Shown here: in pieces, positions 12,457-23,905 of the stretch
Layout: each line of letters starts with the position of its first letter
Position numbering within the stretch: the first letter of the stretch is position 1
Origin: Odobenus rosmarus divergens
Lineage: Eukaryota > Chordata > Mammalia > Carnivora > Odobenidae
Direction: 5' to 3'
DNA: 64,000 bases
Assembly (NCBI RefSeq): GCF_000321225.1
Contig: NW_004451893.1
Span: forward strand, 62,001 to 126,000
Made by a program: the position numbers and the translations under genes
Notes under the pieces: model-generated
The model's input: the letters and a program-made list of their open reading frames with translations, nothing else
What the model was told of the DNA's origin: nothing
Database searches by the model: none

Positions 12457-12665
12457 CAGGGTTTCTCAGCATTGGCACTATGACATTTTGGGCTAGATAA
12501 TTCTTTGTTATGCATTGTACACTGCATAGCAGAATCCTCAGCCTCTATCCACCAGGTGCCAGTAGCATCCTCTCCCCCAACCCCAGTTTGACGATCATAA
12601 ATGTCTCCAGCCATTACCAAATGTTCCCCAGGGAGCAAAATCACCCTCTGCTGAGAATCATTGCG
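12457..12665 (-). mobile_element. MER20 hAT-Charlie element
   Basis: Starts CAGGGTTTCTCAGCATTGG and ends CTGCTGAGAATCATTG, with the inner segment CACTATGACATTTTGGGC and a late segment ATGTCTCCAGCCATTACC. These match my memory of the MER20 consensus read on the other strand. Confidence 0.8.
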
Positions 12666-13455
12666 GTATATCACATTAATAAAATAAAAGGAAAAGACAG
12701 TCATATCAGTAGACATGACTGAAAAGATATTTGACAAAATCTACACCCATTCAGGATAAAAAAAAAACACCTCTCAGAAAACTAGAAATATAAGAGAACT
12801 TACTCAATCTGACAAAGGGCATCCGTAGGAAGCCCATAAGTAATGTCATACTGAACTGAACGCTTTTTCCAAGGATTGGAGCCAAGGGAAGGGTGTCTGT
12901 TCTCACAACTTCAACATTTTACTGGACGTTCTAGCAAAGCAAAAAGGTGAGAAAAATAAAGGCTTACAGATAGGAAAGGAAGAACAAAAATTGTCTTTGT
13001 GGATGACATGATCTTGCATGTAAAAAATACTAATAAACCTCCAAAAACCTACTGGAATAATAAGTGAGTTTAAGAAGGTCACATGATACAAGATCAATCT
13101 AAAATCAACTGAATATATAGTAGCAATGAATTATCTGAAAATGGAATTAAGAAAACAATTTTATTCACAATACTATCAAAAAGAATAAAATATTTAGTAA
13201 TAAATTTAATAAAAATGTGAAAGACCAGTTCACTGAAATCTATAAAATATTGCTGAGGCAGATTAAAGAAGGCCTAAATAAATGGAGGGATATACCATGT
13301 TTATGGATTGGAAGACTTAATATTGTTAAGATGGTAATTCTCTTCAAATTCATTTATAGATTCAACCCAATCTCTATCAAAATCTTAGCAGGCTTGTTTT
13401 GTACAAACTGACAGGCTATTTCCAAAATTTACATAGTAATGCTAAGGACCTAGAC

Positions 13456-13636
13456 CAGGGGTTAGCAAACTTTTCTATGAATGACCAGACAGTGAATATT
13501 TTAGGCTTTACAGTCCACACCTGTTGCAACTATTCATCTCTACCTATGTAGTTCAAAAGAGCTATAGGAAATATATAAATTAACAGACATGGCTACATGT
13601 CAATAAAACTTCATTTACAAAAACAAATGCCAACCT
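13456..13636 (+). mobile_element. non-autonomous hAT-type DNA transposon
   Basis: Begins CAGGGGTTAGCAAACTTTTC, continues AGTGAATATTTTAGGCTTTA, and ends near TAAAACTTCATTTACAAAAA. This is one of four related copies in the window (others near 33922, 49105 and 51385). The exact family name is not asserted. Confidence 0.75.
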
Positions 13637-13681
13637 GAAACTTAGACTAACCAAAACAATTTTGAAAAAGAACAAAACCAG

Positions 13682-13894
13682 GAGCGCCTGGGTGGCTCAG
13701 TGGGTTAAGTGTCTGCCTTCTGCTCAGGTCATGATCCCGGGGTCCTAGGATCAAGACCCGCATCAGGCTCCCTGCTCAGGGGGGAGTCTGCTGGAGATCT
13801 CTCTCCCTCTCTCTCTCCCTCTGCCCTTCCCCCCCACTCATGCTCTCTCTCTCTCTCTCTCTCTCTCAAATAAATAAAATCTTAAAAAAAAAAA
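13682..13894 (+). mobile_element. carnivore tRNA-derived SINE
   Basis: Contains GCGCCTGGGTGGCTCAGTGG, the usual body, an expanded (CT)n tail at about 13845-13867, and AAATAAATAAAATCTT followed by poly(A). Confidence 0.93.
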
Positions 13895-15539
13895 CACTGG
13901 GGATTTGCACTAACTGATTGTTATAAAGGGTGTAAAGATGGACATATAGATCAGTGGAACAGAATAGAGTCCAGAAGTACACTCACACATACATGGTTAA
14001 TTGACTTTCAATGAATGTGCTAGGGTAGTTCAATGGCAGAAAGGGTAGGGTATCTGTATGCCAAAAAGAACCCCCCCCAGAACAAAAAAAACCTTCATCC
14101 TTATTTCACACTGTGTACAAAAATGAACTAGAAATGGATCATAGGCCTAGGTGTCAGAACTGAAACTATAAATTCCTAGAATAAAATACTTCATCAAAAG
14201 AATGATAAAAAACAAAAAAATTGATAATTTGGATTTCTTCAAAATTTAAAAACATCTTTTCAAAAGATGCAACTAAGAAAATAAAGGCAAGTTATTGACA
14301 AGGGAAAAACATTTACAGATATATTATCTGATTTGTATCCAGAACGTATAATGAACTCTTAAGAATCCAGTAATAAGAACTCTTACAAGTCAATAATAAG
14401 AGGGCAAAAACAACAGAAAACAATTAGAATGGGTAGCAAATTTGGATAGACGTTTGGATAGAGACGTCATGCAAATGACAAATGACAAAGGACTACAAGG
14501 AAAGATGTCACATCATTGTTCATAAGGGAAACACAAAGTAAAGCCACAATGAGGCACCTATAACACCCACTAGAATGGCTACTATTAAAAAGACTGGCAA
14601 TCCCAACTGTTGCCAGGGCTGTGGAGAAACTGGAAACCTCTCATATGGCTTGTAGAAATGTAATATGATGCAGTGATACAGCCATTTTGGAAAACTGGCA
14701 ATTTCCAACAGATTAAATGTTCACGTACAACACAACTCAGGTATTTTACTCCTAGGTACCTACCTAAAGAGAAATGAAAATGTATGTCCATACAAAACTT
14801 GTATTTTAATGTTCATGGCAGCATTATTCATAATAACCCAATACTGGAAATAACCCAAATGTCTATCAGCTGGTGAATAGATAAACAAAATAGGGAGTAT
14901 CCATACAATGGCATACTACTAATCAGCAATAAAAAGGGAGAAAATATTGATATATGCAACAAATTGAATGAACCTCAAAAACATTATGCCAATTGACACA
15001 AAATACTGTGTAGTTATTTATATAAATTTTTCAGGAAATGCAAAACTATAGAAACAGCAGATCTGCTCTTGCCCGAGTCCAGGATTGGGAGTAGGGATGG
15101 ATTATAAAACGACACATGGGGTGATGGTTTTGTTCTAAAATTTTATTGTGGTTATGGTTGCATAACTGAATTTACTAAAATTCATTGATTGGGTGGATTT
15201 TGTGGTATTGAAAGTATAACAGTAAATATGTTTAAAAGAGAGAAAAAATATGTAACCAAAGTGTGGGCAATGGATGCAGCAGCCCCAGGATTGTGAACCA
15301 TAATGAGAAGCCCTTGTTGTGCCTTCTGAGAATTGTACGTGGTTTCTCAGGATAGAGGGGCAAGGTCATAGACTACGGTGTTGGAGTCAAAGACATTTGA
15401 ACTTTGTCAGCTTTTCCCAGGATAAGCCCTTTCCTGAGCTTATGCCTTTCCTTCTTAATGCTTCTGTCCTGTTTTCTGTGAAACAGAGGATGTAGCTAAC
15501 CAAGGTTGTTAGAGCATTGTTTAAAATCTCTCCATATAG

Positions 15540-15740
15540 GGGTGCCTGGGTGGCTCAGGCAGTTAAGCATCCGACTCTTGGTTTCAGCTCAGGTTGTGAT
15601 CTCAGGGTCGTGATCTCAGAGTCCTGAGATCGGGCTCCTTGCTCAGTGCAGGGTCTGCTTGAGTTTCTCTCCCTCTGCCCCTCCCCCTGCTCTCTCTCTC
15701 TCTTCCTAAAATAAATAAATAAATCTTTAACAAAATAAAT
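15540..15740 (+). mobile_element. carnivore SINE with perfect 17-bp target-site duplication
   Basis: Starts GGTGCCTGGGTGGCTCAGG and ends in an AAATAAATAAAT-rich tail. The 17-bp direct repeat AAAATCTCTCCATATAG flanks it exactly at 15523-15539 and 15741-15757. An undamaged duplication this long suggests a relatively recent insertion. Confidence 0.95.
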
Positions 15741-15775
15741 AAAATCTCTCCATATAGAGTAGGCTCTATTCTCAA

Positions 15776-15840
<65 letters not shown>

Positions 15841-15850
15841 GAAAGAAAGA
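15776..15850 (+). repeat. (GAAA)n microsatellite
   Basis: About 75 bp of nearly pure GAAA repeats just downstream of the SINE duplication. The strings of FLSF residues in reverse frames are this repeat read through. Confidence 0.97.
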
Positions 15851-16254
15851 CTGAATAAATGGTTTCCTTGTTACTGACCAATTACAAAGTCTCACAGAAC
15901 CAGATTGTGCCAATCAAGCCCATGATCTTATTTCATTGTTCCTAAAGCTAAATAATAACCTTAAAAATATTTTTAATGCCTTACAGTGACTATGCAGAGT
16001 TAACATGTTAAAATGTTTTTTCTAAGCACTGATGGGAATTGCAGGTGTGAACTTTATTAAAGGAACTGTCAAAATGGACAAAATCTGCATTTAGCCAAGC
16101 ATACAGTGAAGACAGCAGGCCTAATTTTAAAACAATAAAAATCTAATTTCTCCAACAAAAAGGCAGATGATCACACAAACCATGAACAGAGAAGGAGAGG
16201 GCAGAACGTGTATATTGAGTGAGGGATCCTCTGGAACAAATAGAGACTATATAG

Positions 16255-16412
16255 AGATGTATATCCCACCAAAACCTGCATTCAGATTGATAGTAGCCTT
16301 ATTCATAATTGCCAATTAATTCCAATTCATAATTGGAAACAACCAAGATGTCCTTCATCATGTGAATGGATAAATAAACCGTGGTACTCCCAGACAATGG
16401 ATATACCTTTAG
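16255..16412 (+). mobile_element. short L1 3' fragment
   Basis: Contains CTTATTCATAATTGCCAATT and AACAACCAAGATGTCCTTCA, typical of L1 ORF2 near its 3' end, in sense orientation. A T-rich run (16436-16456) follows. Confidence 0.7.
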
Positions 16413-16941
16413 AAAAAGAGTCTTTGGAAAATGAGTTTTTTTTTTTTTTTTTTTTTAATTACACCCGTCCTGGGAAAAGCTCCCTGCCTCCAGCACTCCT
16501 TTGCCTCTCTTCTTGTGGTGGTCAGCCCACTGACAGGCAGAGCTGGGTTAAAGGTTATTTGATGAAAGCAAAGGGACCACATATCACTGGGTCAAGAATT
16601 TAAATACAGAAAACCCACAGATATTCATTCATTTATTGCCTCAACGCAGGACATACTTAGTGAGCAAGTGAGCGTTCTATGTGCTCAGCACCCAGAGGTT
16701 TTGCGGTTATATCATACTTTCCATGTGTGGTTCCATTACAGGCAAAGACTTTCCACTGTGACTTACAGTGGAAGTTAGAGGTGCAATCTAAGGCCCAAGA
16801 AGAATATTTTTGCTTTTTGTTTGAGCTCACTGACTTCTAGGTGATGGAAGATATGACCTTTTACTGTGCTCTAACTGCCTATATTGATCAGTCTTGTCAC
16901 AGAAGGGCAGCATGAGGAAGGTAATACATCCATCTACGTTT

Positions 16942-16956
16942 CCAGTAGGTGGCGCC
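16942..16956 (+). promoter_or_regulatory. CTCF-binding motif (full consensus match)
   Basis: CCAGTAGGTGGCGCC agrees with the core consensus CCASYAGRKGGCRSY at all 15 positions. It lies in non-repeat DNA between the two genes, about 1.9 kb upstream of the TRAF5 CpG island, where an insulator or promoter-proximal anchor is plausible. Occupancy is not shown by sequence. Confidence 0.65.
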
Positions 16957-17299
16957 CTTCCCGCTGCATCAGCACAATCTTTCCATTGCCCGCCAGGGCT
17001 GCGATCTCTTACCCTATTTATCCAGCAAATGAAACAGCTGAAAGCCATGTCTTTTTGAAGTTTGAGGATAAACTTAGAGAGTTTATAAGAGACAGATAAA
17101 AAATTGAGCCCTTTTCTTTTGTGTAAAAATTTAGTGTATACTCTAGTCTTGCCCTTATTTTTATAGATGAATTTAGTTTGAAGACTGGGTTCTGTTCATA
17201 ACATTGCAAATATTTTCAGAACAGTAAAATTGCTAAAATTTGTCTCCTTCATTAAAGTTATTTTGTTTGAATTTACACCAACCATTTCTTTGAGGGGCA

Positions 17300-17510
17300 C
17301 GGTGGTGTGATGGCTAATAGTGCCAGAAGCAGACTTCCCAGGTTGAAATCCCATCTTTCCCAAACTAAGAATTTTGCAATTTGGGGCAAATTGTTCAAGA
17401 GACAAGTTTTCTCATCTATAAAATAGGGCTGATGATTAAATGGGTTAATATGAATAAAGCACTGAGAACAGTACCTGGCATATGATAAGACTATAAATGT
17501 TAGCTATCAT
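17300..17510 (+). mobile_element. MIR element
   Basis: A decayed sense MIR: GTGATGGCTAATAGTGCCAG at the start, TCATCTATAAAATAGGGCTG in the middle, and GTACCTGGCATATGATAAG then TGTTAGCTATCATC at the end. Confidence 0.7.
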
Positions 17511-18171
17511 CAGCAAGCACATAATATTGGTTTTATATGTACATTTACATCCTGTCCTTCCCATCCATCTTCAAGATTCTCAAGGTAAGGAATCATGTCT
17601 CTTCCATCAGACTGGTTTATTCCCAGAGTCTGTCTTCTCTAGTCTCCCAGACACCTTGCCCAGAATTCTGCAATCAACATGAGGAGCTGGGAACATGTCC
17701 TTTAGTTCCAACTAATACCTGTCGAAAATTCCTCTACCTCCTGACTTAGATTCCTAGCGCTGAAGTCATGCAGCCCCCACTTCCCACAATTAAAGATTCA
17801 CTATCTATCCCAGAATCTGATTTCATTATATTTAAAACTCATATGATTCTAGGGACAAATTGTTTGCTTTATTCAGTTGATGGGGAGGAGAAGGGGGGAG
17901 AGACCGTTGAATCACAGTCAGTGACAGTGTCAGGAGCCCAGAGTATGTATGTCTGTTTCCCGCCTGGCTCCTATGCATATCTGGGTTGTGCATTTCACTA
18001 ATTCTCCCCTTTTACTGATGAGTAATTAAAACTCAAGGCAGTCAAATTAGGCCCAAGTTTGCCTACCTGAAAGTGAGGAAGCTAGAATTGGAGTTCTGGT
18101 CTATTTCATTCCAAAGTCCATGCTCTTCATGCTCCATCAACCTTCACAGAGGAGATTTATATATATAAATC

Positions 18172-18355
18172 TATTTTTTTAAAGATTTTATTTATTTGTC
18201 AGAGAGAGAGCACAAGCAGGGGGAGCAGCAGGCAGAGGGAGAAGCAGGCTCCCCACTGAGCAGGGAGCCTAATGTGGGGCTCGATTCCAGTACCCTGGGA
18301 TCATGACCTGAGCCGAAGTCAGACGCTTAACCTACTGAGCCACCCAGGTGCCCCC
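18172..18355 (-). mobile_element. carnivore SINE, reverse orientation
   Basis: Reads on the + strand as a T-run, AAAGATTTTATTTATTTGTC, a GA-rich tract, GGGGCTCGATTCCAG, and ends CTGAGCCACCCAGGTGCCCC. No clear target duplication. Confidence 0.93.
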
Positions 18356-18899
18356 ACAGAGATTGATATAGACTACAAATATTCAGAGCAGATGCTCATG
18401 GAGAGAGGTATTGTAAGAAAGAGTCCTGTGTTTAGGAATCGGGAGAGGCGGATTCAAGTTGTAGCTAGAGCACGGCTTCTGGCACTTCACTTCAGGTCAC
18501 TTCTCTGGACCTCAGATAGCTCATAGGTAAAATGAGGAGGACCAGGCCTACTTCGCAAGCTTATTTAGAAAATCCAAAGAGATGTTTGGGAAGCCCTTGC
18601 TTCAAGGGCAACCTCGACACCTCTAAGGGATTGCTAGACCAGCAGCAAGGAGGAGGGCTGGCAAATTTGCGCTACTGCTAAGGAAGATCAAGAAGGACTG
18701 ATTGGGAGTCAAAGCATGAAAAAGGGTAGGCTGAGTTTGGTTGTGCCAAGTTGAAGGGTAAGATGCATACAGTTCAAAGGCACTTGAGGAAAATCTGAGA
18801 AGCTTTTTATTTGTAAGTACTTGTGATTCTAGTGAGGGTGGGTTAGTCTTTTAATTGCTCGGTAACTGTTCTCTCAGCGTCCTACCGAGCACCTTCCCG

Positions 18900-19129
18900 C
18901 GCCTCCGCCCTTCCCCGGGGCCTGCGCCCCTCGCCCAGACCGCTCGCGGGCCCCGCCCCAGGTCCCGCCCCTCCCGGGTCCCGGGCCCGCCCTCCTTCTT
19001 CCCCCAGCCCGGCTCTGCTCGCAGGGATCGGGGGCTGAGAGCCTCGCCCCCGCCTCGCCGCCGGCCCCTGCCTGGAGTAGCCGCGCGCCTGCGGACCCGC
19101 GCCGGCGGACAGCCCGCACGGAGCCACAC
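18900..19129 (+). other. TRAF5: TRAF5 non-coding exon 1 (start approximate)
   Basis: The 3' boundary is inferred from GCCACAC|GTGAGTCCC at 19130, an excellent donor in the CpG island. No ATG occurs between about 18880 and 19129, so the leader has no upstream start codon. Splicing to the acceptor at 46091 gives CACACAATGG around the start codon, with A at -3 and G at +4. The 5' end is a guess. Confidence 0.65.
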
Positions 19130-19240
19130 GTGAGTCCCGGCAGGTCGCCGCCTCGGCGGTGGCAGCAGCGACCAGCCCCACAGCTGTAGGGCTGGAGTGA
19201 GGGGACCGAGGAGCGCTTTTCGGCCGGTCCCGTTTGCTTT

Positions 19241-19252
19241 GAAACCGAAAGC
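19241..19252 (+). promoter_or_regulatory. IRF/ISRE-like element in TRAF5 intron 1
   Basis: GAAACCGAAAGC has two GAAA half-sites with a two-base spacer, matching the IRF-E form GAAASYGAAASY at every position. It lies about 110 bp beyond the exon 1 donor, inside the CpG island. Interferon or IRF control of TRAF5 is plausible but inferred. Confidence 0.55.
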
Positions 19253-20645
19253 GCCGCAGCGGCACGAGCCCCTCAGCCTCCTCCCCGCGCCCGGCGCTTG
19301 GCTGCTGGGGCCCCGGGCCTGGCCACCCTCCCCTCCCGCCCCGCTCGCGTTCAGCTAGTCCCGCGACCAGCGCTCCGACCAGTGCGGGGAGGGCGCGGCG
19401 GGGTGGGGGGGTGAGGCTGGGCGCGAGGCGGCCGGGCCGGGGAAGGGGCAGCCCGCCCGGCAGGTGGCCGCTGCTGCAGGCGAGGGGGTAAGGTGGGGGG
19501 GCGGTGCGGGAGACAGCTGGGCTCTGCGGCTGGGAGCGGGTTTTCTTAGCAGGGGAAGGGTGCGGTGTGGACGCAACTGGGGGTCCGGAGCTGGGGAGCT
19601 GGTCCAGAGCGCGGCTGTAGATTGGAGGGACCAGGTTCAGGTTGGGGGACGCAGGAGGGGGTGGGGGAGTTCGGACGAGCCCGGTACACACACACACACT
19701 GCAAACCCTAGGCTCTCCCTCCGTACCCTTAGGCACCCCCGCCACTTCTGCAGGACTTCTCCGACCAGAGCCCTCCGGAATGAAACTGACATATTGGGAT
19801 GAATGGAAACCTCCACAAACTGTTCGATTGAGCGTGCTCATTTAGAAACACGACGCAACACGAGACAAAACACAACACTGCATGCACACACACCCTAAGC
19901 TGAGCCCAGAGGGGTCTTGGAGGAAACCAAGGTTCAGGGAGGTGGAGTGAGTTGCGCAGGGACACGCAGAGAATTGGTGGGATCTGGGTTTTCCAGGCCA
20001 GATTGCCTCCCCCTTGCTCCTGCCCTGCAGGGGTTTGGCGGTTCTGACTCTTTTCAGTGAATCCTGGGGCCAAGCTCCTGTGGTTCACTCCGCTGCGCCG
20101 CTCAGCCGCTGCCGGCTTTCTCGGCTCGTTCTGCCCCCTCCTGAAGAGTTTCCATATTTGGCTATTTCAGATTTACTTTCTCCTAATTCAAGTTATCTCG
20201 CTGTGGCTGGCCGGGCTGCTCTGGGCGAGCGGTGAGGTAGGTGGAAGGAGGCGTGGCTCCCTGCCCTGGCTGTCCCTGCAGCCGCACCCTTCTCAGCCCT
20301 GGGCTCCCACCCGTGTCCTGTGAGGACAGGCATCTAGTAACCAATTTAATTCTGTAAATATTTATTGGGCACAGGTGCTGTGTGGCTGGGGCCAGTGGAA
20401 TACGGTTTCTTCTTCTAGGGGCGTTTGCATTTTAAAAGGGCTCTGGAAGACAAAATGCAAAGACACTGAAGTACTTCTGGGAATAGAACTGGTTCAGTGC
20501 GTGTGAGGGAGTTTTAGGCCTGCAAAGGCCGGGGAGGACCTCCCAAATCCGGAGTGCTGCTGGCTGCTCTGCCCTTCTCACGTGGGCCATGAAAGGGTGT
20601 TAGCACTGCTGAGGGTTTGGGTGAACACCGCATCATCTGAACACT

Positions 20646-20662
20646 CCCCCCCCCCCCCCCCC
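20646..20662 (+). repeat. poly(C) run
   Basis: Seventeen consecutive C residues in TRAF5 intron 1; length may be unreliable in assemblies. Confidence 0.95.
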
Positions 20663-22780
20663 GCCCAGTTCTACTCCAGTTTGCACAGGACAGACATTGC
20701 CGCAGGACAGATGTGTGTGAGGTGCAAGCAGAAAATACCCAGCCCCTGCAGACTCTTTCTTGGTTTTGTTATTGTTTTGTTTTGAACTCTGTGGAATGGG
20801 TAGGCACTCAGATCCTGGAATCTCCCTACCCCCATCCTAGACGGAAGCGGAAGAAAGTCTCCTGTCGGAGCTAGCCTCTGGATATCCTGCTGGAGGGGCA
20901 GTGATGGAGGAGGTGATTTTCTCAGGTCCTCTGGGCTGAGGTCTGAGGCAATGGGGGTAGGATGGGCAGTGTGTCCATCTGTCAGGAAGCCATCACCTGA
21001 GTACCCATTGGCCCTGGGCGGCAGGGCAGTGGGAAGAGTAGGGAAAGGAGAGGAGGCCCCATCCATGACAGTACCAAGTGCAGTAAGTGGGATATTTCAG
21101 TGGGGTATGATGTGCAGCCAAGGGAGCTGGGTGCCTCTGAGTCAGTCCGGTTAGGCTACCCATGGGAAAGGCTCGCCAGCATTTTAGAGAAACCGACCTT
21201 CTGTGATTATCTCAGCTTCACTGCAGAGGACCCTGAAGAAAAATAAGTCCATGTTTATAAAACTCTTTCCTTTTTGAAGCATTTTCTCATTGCTCTTCTC
21301 ATTTTGTCCTCCAGGAGATCCTAGGAGGTCAGAACAAAGCAGGATTATTGTCCACATCTCCCAGATGGTGAGGGCGAAGCACTGCATGTAGTAACCCTTT
21401 AGGCTCCCATGCTGGGCCAGGTGTCTGCTTCCAGGCCGCCACCCTGGAAGCTAAATCTGCCCACCTCCTCCTCAGCCTGGACTCTGGTGACGCATGTCTG
21501 GTCTATTCCCACCGACATGGAGCAGGTTCTGGAGACTCTGCCCTGGCCGCCGCGCGAACAGACATCTGCTGTTAGCTCTGCCCAGCTGAGTGAACTGGGG
21601 GCAAGACCTGTGTCTATTCTTGTTGGTATCCTGGAGTCTAGCATAGAGTCGGCCTAAACAGATGTCTGTGTCGAATTCATTTGAGATGTGTCTCTCTTGG
21701 GCTTGGAGGCTGCTAGGGGCTGATGGCTGGGGGACAGGTGCCAGGCGGGGCTCTAGAGAGGCTGAGCTGCCAGCAGGACTTGCTTAGATCCCAGAAATCA
21801 GCAAAGCTCTGGGCAGTTTGAAAATAGCCTTTCTTACCTGGTTAACCTCTCCCTGCCTCCCCGGGAGAGGCAGGTGCTGTTCCTCCCACTTAGCTGGCTG
21901 CAAGCTGGGGCTCAGAAGTGACTGGAAAGATCTCACAGAATGTAGGGACCATCCAGGACCCCAGCCCAAGTCTTTGGGCTCTACGTCCTGTGCTCTTCAG
22001 TTATTTCAGCTAGAGGAAGTCAGGATTCTGGGTGGGAGGAGTGGGAGGGAACCAGAAAGGCATTCATTAAAGGCTGCCTGACACCTTCGGCACTGATCTG
22101 GGGTCTTCCAGAGCTAACTGACCGAGGGAAGGGGGGAGCAGTGGCAGACCCAGTCTCTCAAGAGCTTTTTCTGCCCAGATGGTGGCTTTTACTGAGGCTC
22201 CTCTGGGGCAGGAGTCATCACTGAAGCAGAGCTGTGTGGGTGTCTGTGTGTGGGGGGGTTGGGGGAGAGAACAGGTCACAGGGGCAGAAGTGATTCCCCA
22301 GGGTTGGAGGGTTCCTGCCACGGCAGAGGCCAGGGTTAGGCCCCACTGAGTTTGTTGCTTGGCCCAGAGAAAAGCTTTATTTGGAAGGTCAGACAGCAGT
22401 GGATCCATATGGCCCCCGGCAGGCCCTGTCTTGTGAGGAAGTGGGCTAGAAGACCAAAGAGGAAATAAAAGTGAAAATACTCATCAGTCCTGACAGAAAA
22501 ATTCAAAACCCGTTTGCAGCGACAGTGATGAGTCTGCATATTGTTATCAGGAGGCAGGTGGTGGTGCATGCTAAGATCAGGTGGCAGTGAGGGCAGGGGA
22601 CGTCTGCATGTACCTGCAGGGTCTGTGGGCCCCGCGTTGAATCACGGAGCCTGGGGAGCGCCCCTCCCCGGGGGGTGTGAGCAGGGAAGGGGGACCCATC
22701 TCACTTTCAGCAGCTCCCTGTGCCTCATGGCTGGACACGCGCTCCATAGGCTTCTCTGCTCACCAGTTCAGAACATCCCT

Positions 22781-22790
22781 GGGATTTCCC
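22781..22790 (+). promoter_or_regulatory. NF-kappaB consensus motif
   Basis: GGGATTTCCC fits the GGGRNWYYCC consensus exactly. It is in non-repeat DNA of TRAF5 intron 1, about 3.7 kb after the exon 1 donor. Such a match is expected by chance every several kb, so the support is weak. Confidence 0.3.
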
Positions 22791-23669
22791 CCGTGGTCTG
22801 TTTTCTCTCAGGGAAAAGGTACTCTCCTGACCCACGGGAGAACACCTTCTCCACCTTACACCCCTGATTCAGCCCTTTCCTCCCTCTGACAGTTTACCTC
22901 CGTTGTTCCCTCACCACTGACTGCTTCCTCTGCCCCACTAGTTCAGCCTCTGCTAAACAGGAAAACCCCACATTTCTGCATCCCCTCTTCTCTCCCTTTT
23001 ACTGAGAAGCTTCTGGAAAGAGCAGCGAGCACTTGCACTTATGCTGTATTCCTCACTCAGTGCCATGCACCTGCCCTGCTGCTCAGATTGCCCGAGGGTT
23101 TCTGGGGCCTGGTAATCCTCAGTCGCCAGCCTGCTCTGCAGCTGTTGCCCATCTCCTTGGAGGGTGCCCCACTGTCCCCACTGACGCTCCCTTCCTTGAC
23201 CTCGAGCTTCTCATCCTCCTGCCCTGCAAGTGCTGGTATGAAGCCCAGGCTGTGTCCTCAGGCTGGCCCTCTATCCCCTGTGCTCGTCTCCCTAGAGCCC
23301 TCCTGACCTCCCAAGGCTTAAACCAACACCCTTAAGGAAAGGATTCTGTCTCTCCGCCAGCTCTCTTCCCGGCCAGTTTGATTTGTGACACACAAAACCT
23401 TCACCATGTTGTTTCAGGAGCCCCTTAGACACCTGACCCAAGTCATCTGAAGAGAAGGAAGCTCTGAGTTCTCCCTAACCCGTGCAGACACCATGGTTCT
23501 CCCACCATAACGTCTGGCCTGTCTCCTCCAGCCGGTTCTGGGCACCACGGCTGCTACTTGAGTTCCCATCCAGGCGACCTCTTTCCTGGACTACCTTAAT
23601 TGTGCTTTCATGTGCTGCCCTGCCCTCCTCCCGTTTCCCCTCCTGCCCGCTGCAGAGGGGCCGCCGTAA

Positions 23670-23905
23670 TACATGGTGGAAATAGTGTGGACTTTTCAGA
23701 AGCTGGGAGGTTGGGGTCCGAATCTGAATTTATGGCTTGCTGGTTGTAGTTTTATGATCTGGGCAAGTTGGGCAAGCCCAACTTCCACGAGCCTCTGTGC
23801 TTCCACAGAGATAGTAATGTCGCTCACTTGAGGTTGGTGGAAGGATTAAGTGAGCCAATACGTACCCATAGCCTGGTGTCTGGTGGGTACTCAGTAAAGC
23901 TGGTT
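23670..23905 (+). mobile_element. MIR element
   Basis: Sense MIR remnant: TGGTGGAAATAGTGTGGACT, then TGATCTGGGCAAGTTGGGC, and a 3' part GGAAGGATTAAGTGAGCC then GGTACTCAGTAAA. Confidence 0.65.

Larger units (their letters stand above)
10875..15255 (+). mobile_element. decayed L1 (ORF2 3' half and 3' UTR), heavily interrupted
   Basis: Sense-strand L1 ORF2 remnants run through this block. The frame at 13217-13411 has the [17 protein letters not shown] pattern typical of the ORF2 C-terminal region, and 14800-14950 has the L1 motif of a test animal-like 'GGCAGCATTATTCATAATAACC' region (positions 14818-14839). The 3' UTR ends in A-rich sequence near 15255. Many stops and frameshifts are present, so it is inactive. 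It is interrupted by a SINE (12241-12421), a MER20 (12457-12665), a hAT element (13456-13636) and another SINE (about 13682-13894). Confidence 0.85.
15858..18850. other. TRAF5 upstream intergenic region
   Basis: Unique sequence mixed with a small L1 piece (about 16255-16412), a T-run, MIR fragments (about 17300-17510 and 18395-18560) and one reverse SINE (about 18172-18355). The CTCF motif at 16942-16956 is the only regulatory site I can name. No exon is recognised. Confidence 0.55.
18860..19660 (+). promoter_or_regulatory. TRAF5: TRAF5 CpG-island promoter
   Basis: An abrupt change from AT-rich DNA to very GC- and CpG-rich sequence marks a CpG island of about 0.8 kb. Two GC boxes (CCCCGCCCC at 18951-18959 and a CCCGCCCCTCC starting at about 18964) and no TATA box fit a dispersed-initiation promoter. 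It is the only such island upstream of TRAF5 in the window and holds a good splice donor at 19130. The transcription start is inferred to lie at about 18.88-19.0 kb. Confidence 0.8.

Noticed and set aside
15776..15850. Short regular repeats that might suggest an array
   Set aside because: A pure tetranucleotide microsatellite with no spacers; not CRISPR-like, and the DNA is mammalian.
15555..15913. Two reverse frames rich in FLSF repeats
   Set aside because: They are the GAAA microsatellite and SINE translated.
19464..19802. Forward frame of 112 residues in the CpG island
   Set aside because: Same reason: composition-driven, with (CA)n read as HTHT, and no codon or homology support.
18882..19841. 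319-residue open frame on the reverse strand over the CpG island
   Set aside because: GC-rich DNA with few stops gives long frames on both strands. It overlaps the TRAF5 promoter and exon 1, and its product is low-complexity Arg/Pro/Gly sequence with no recognised domain.
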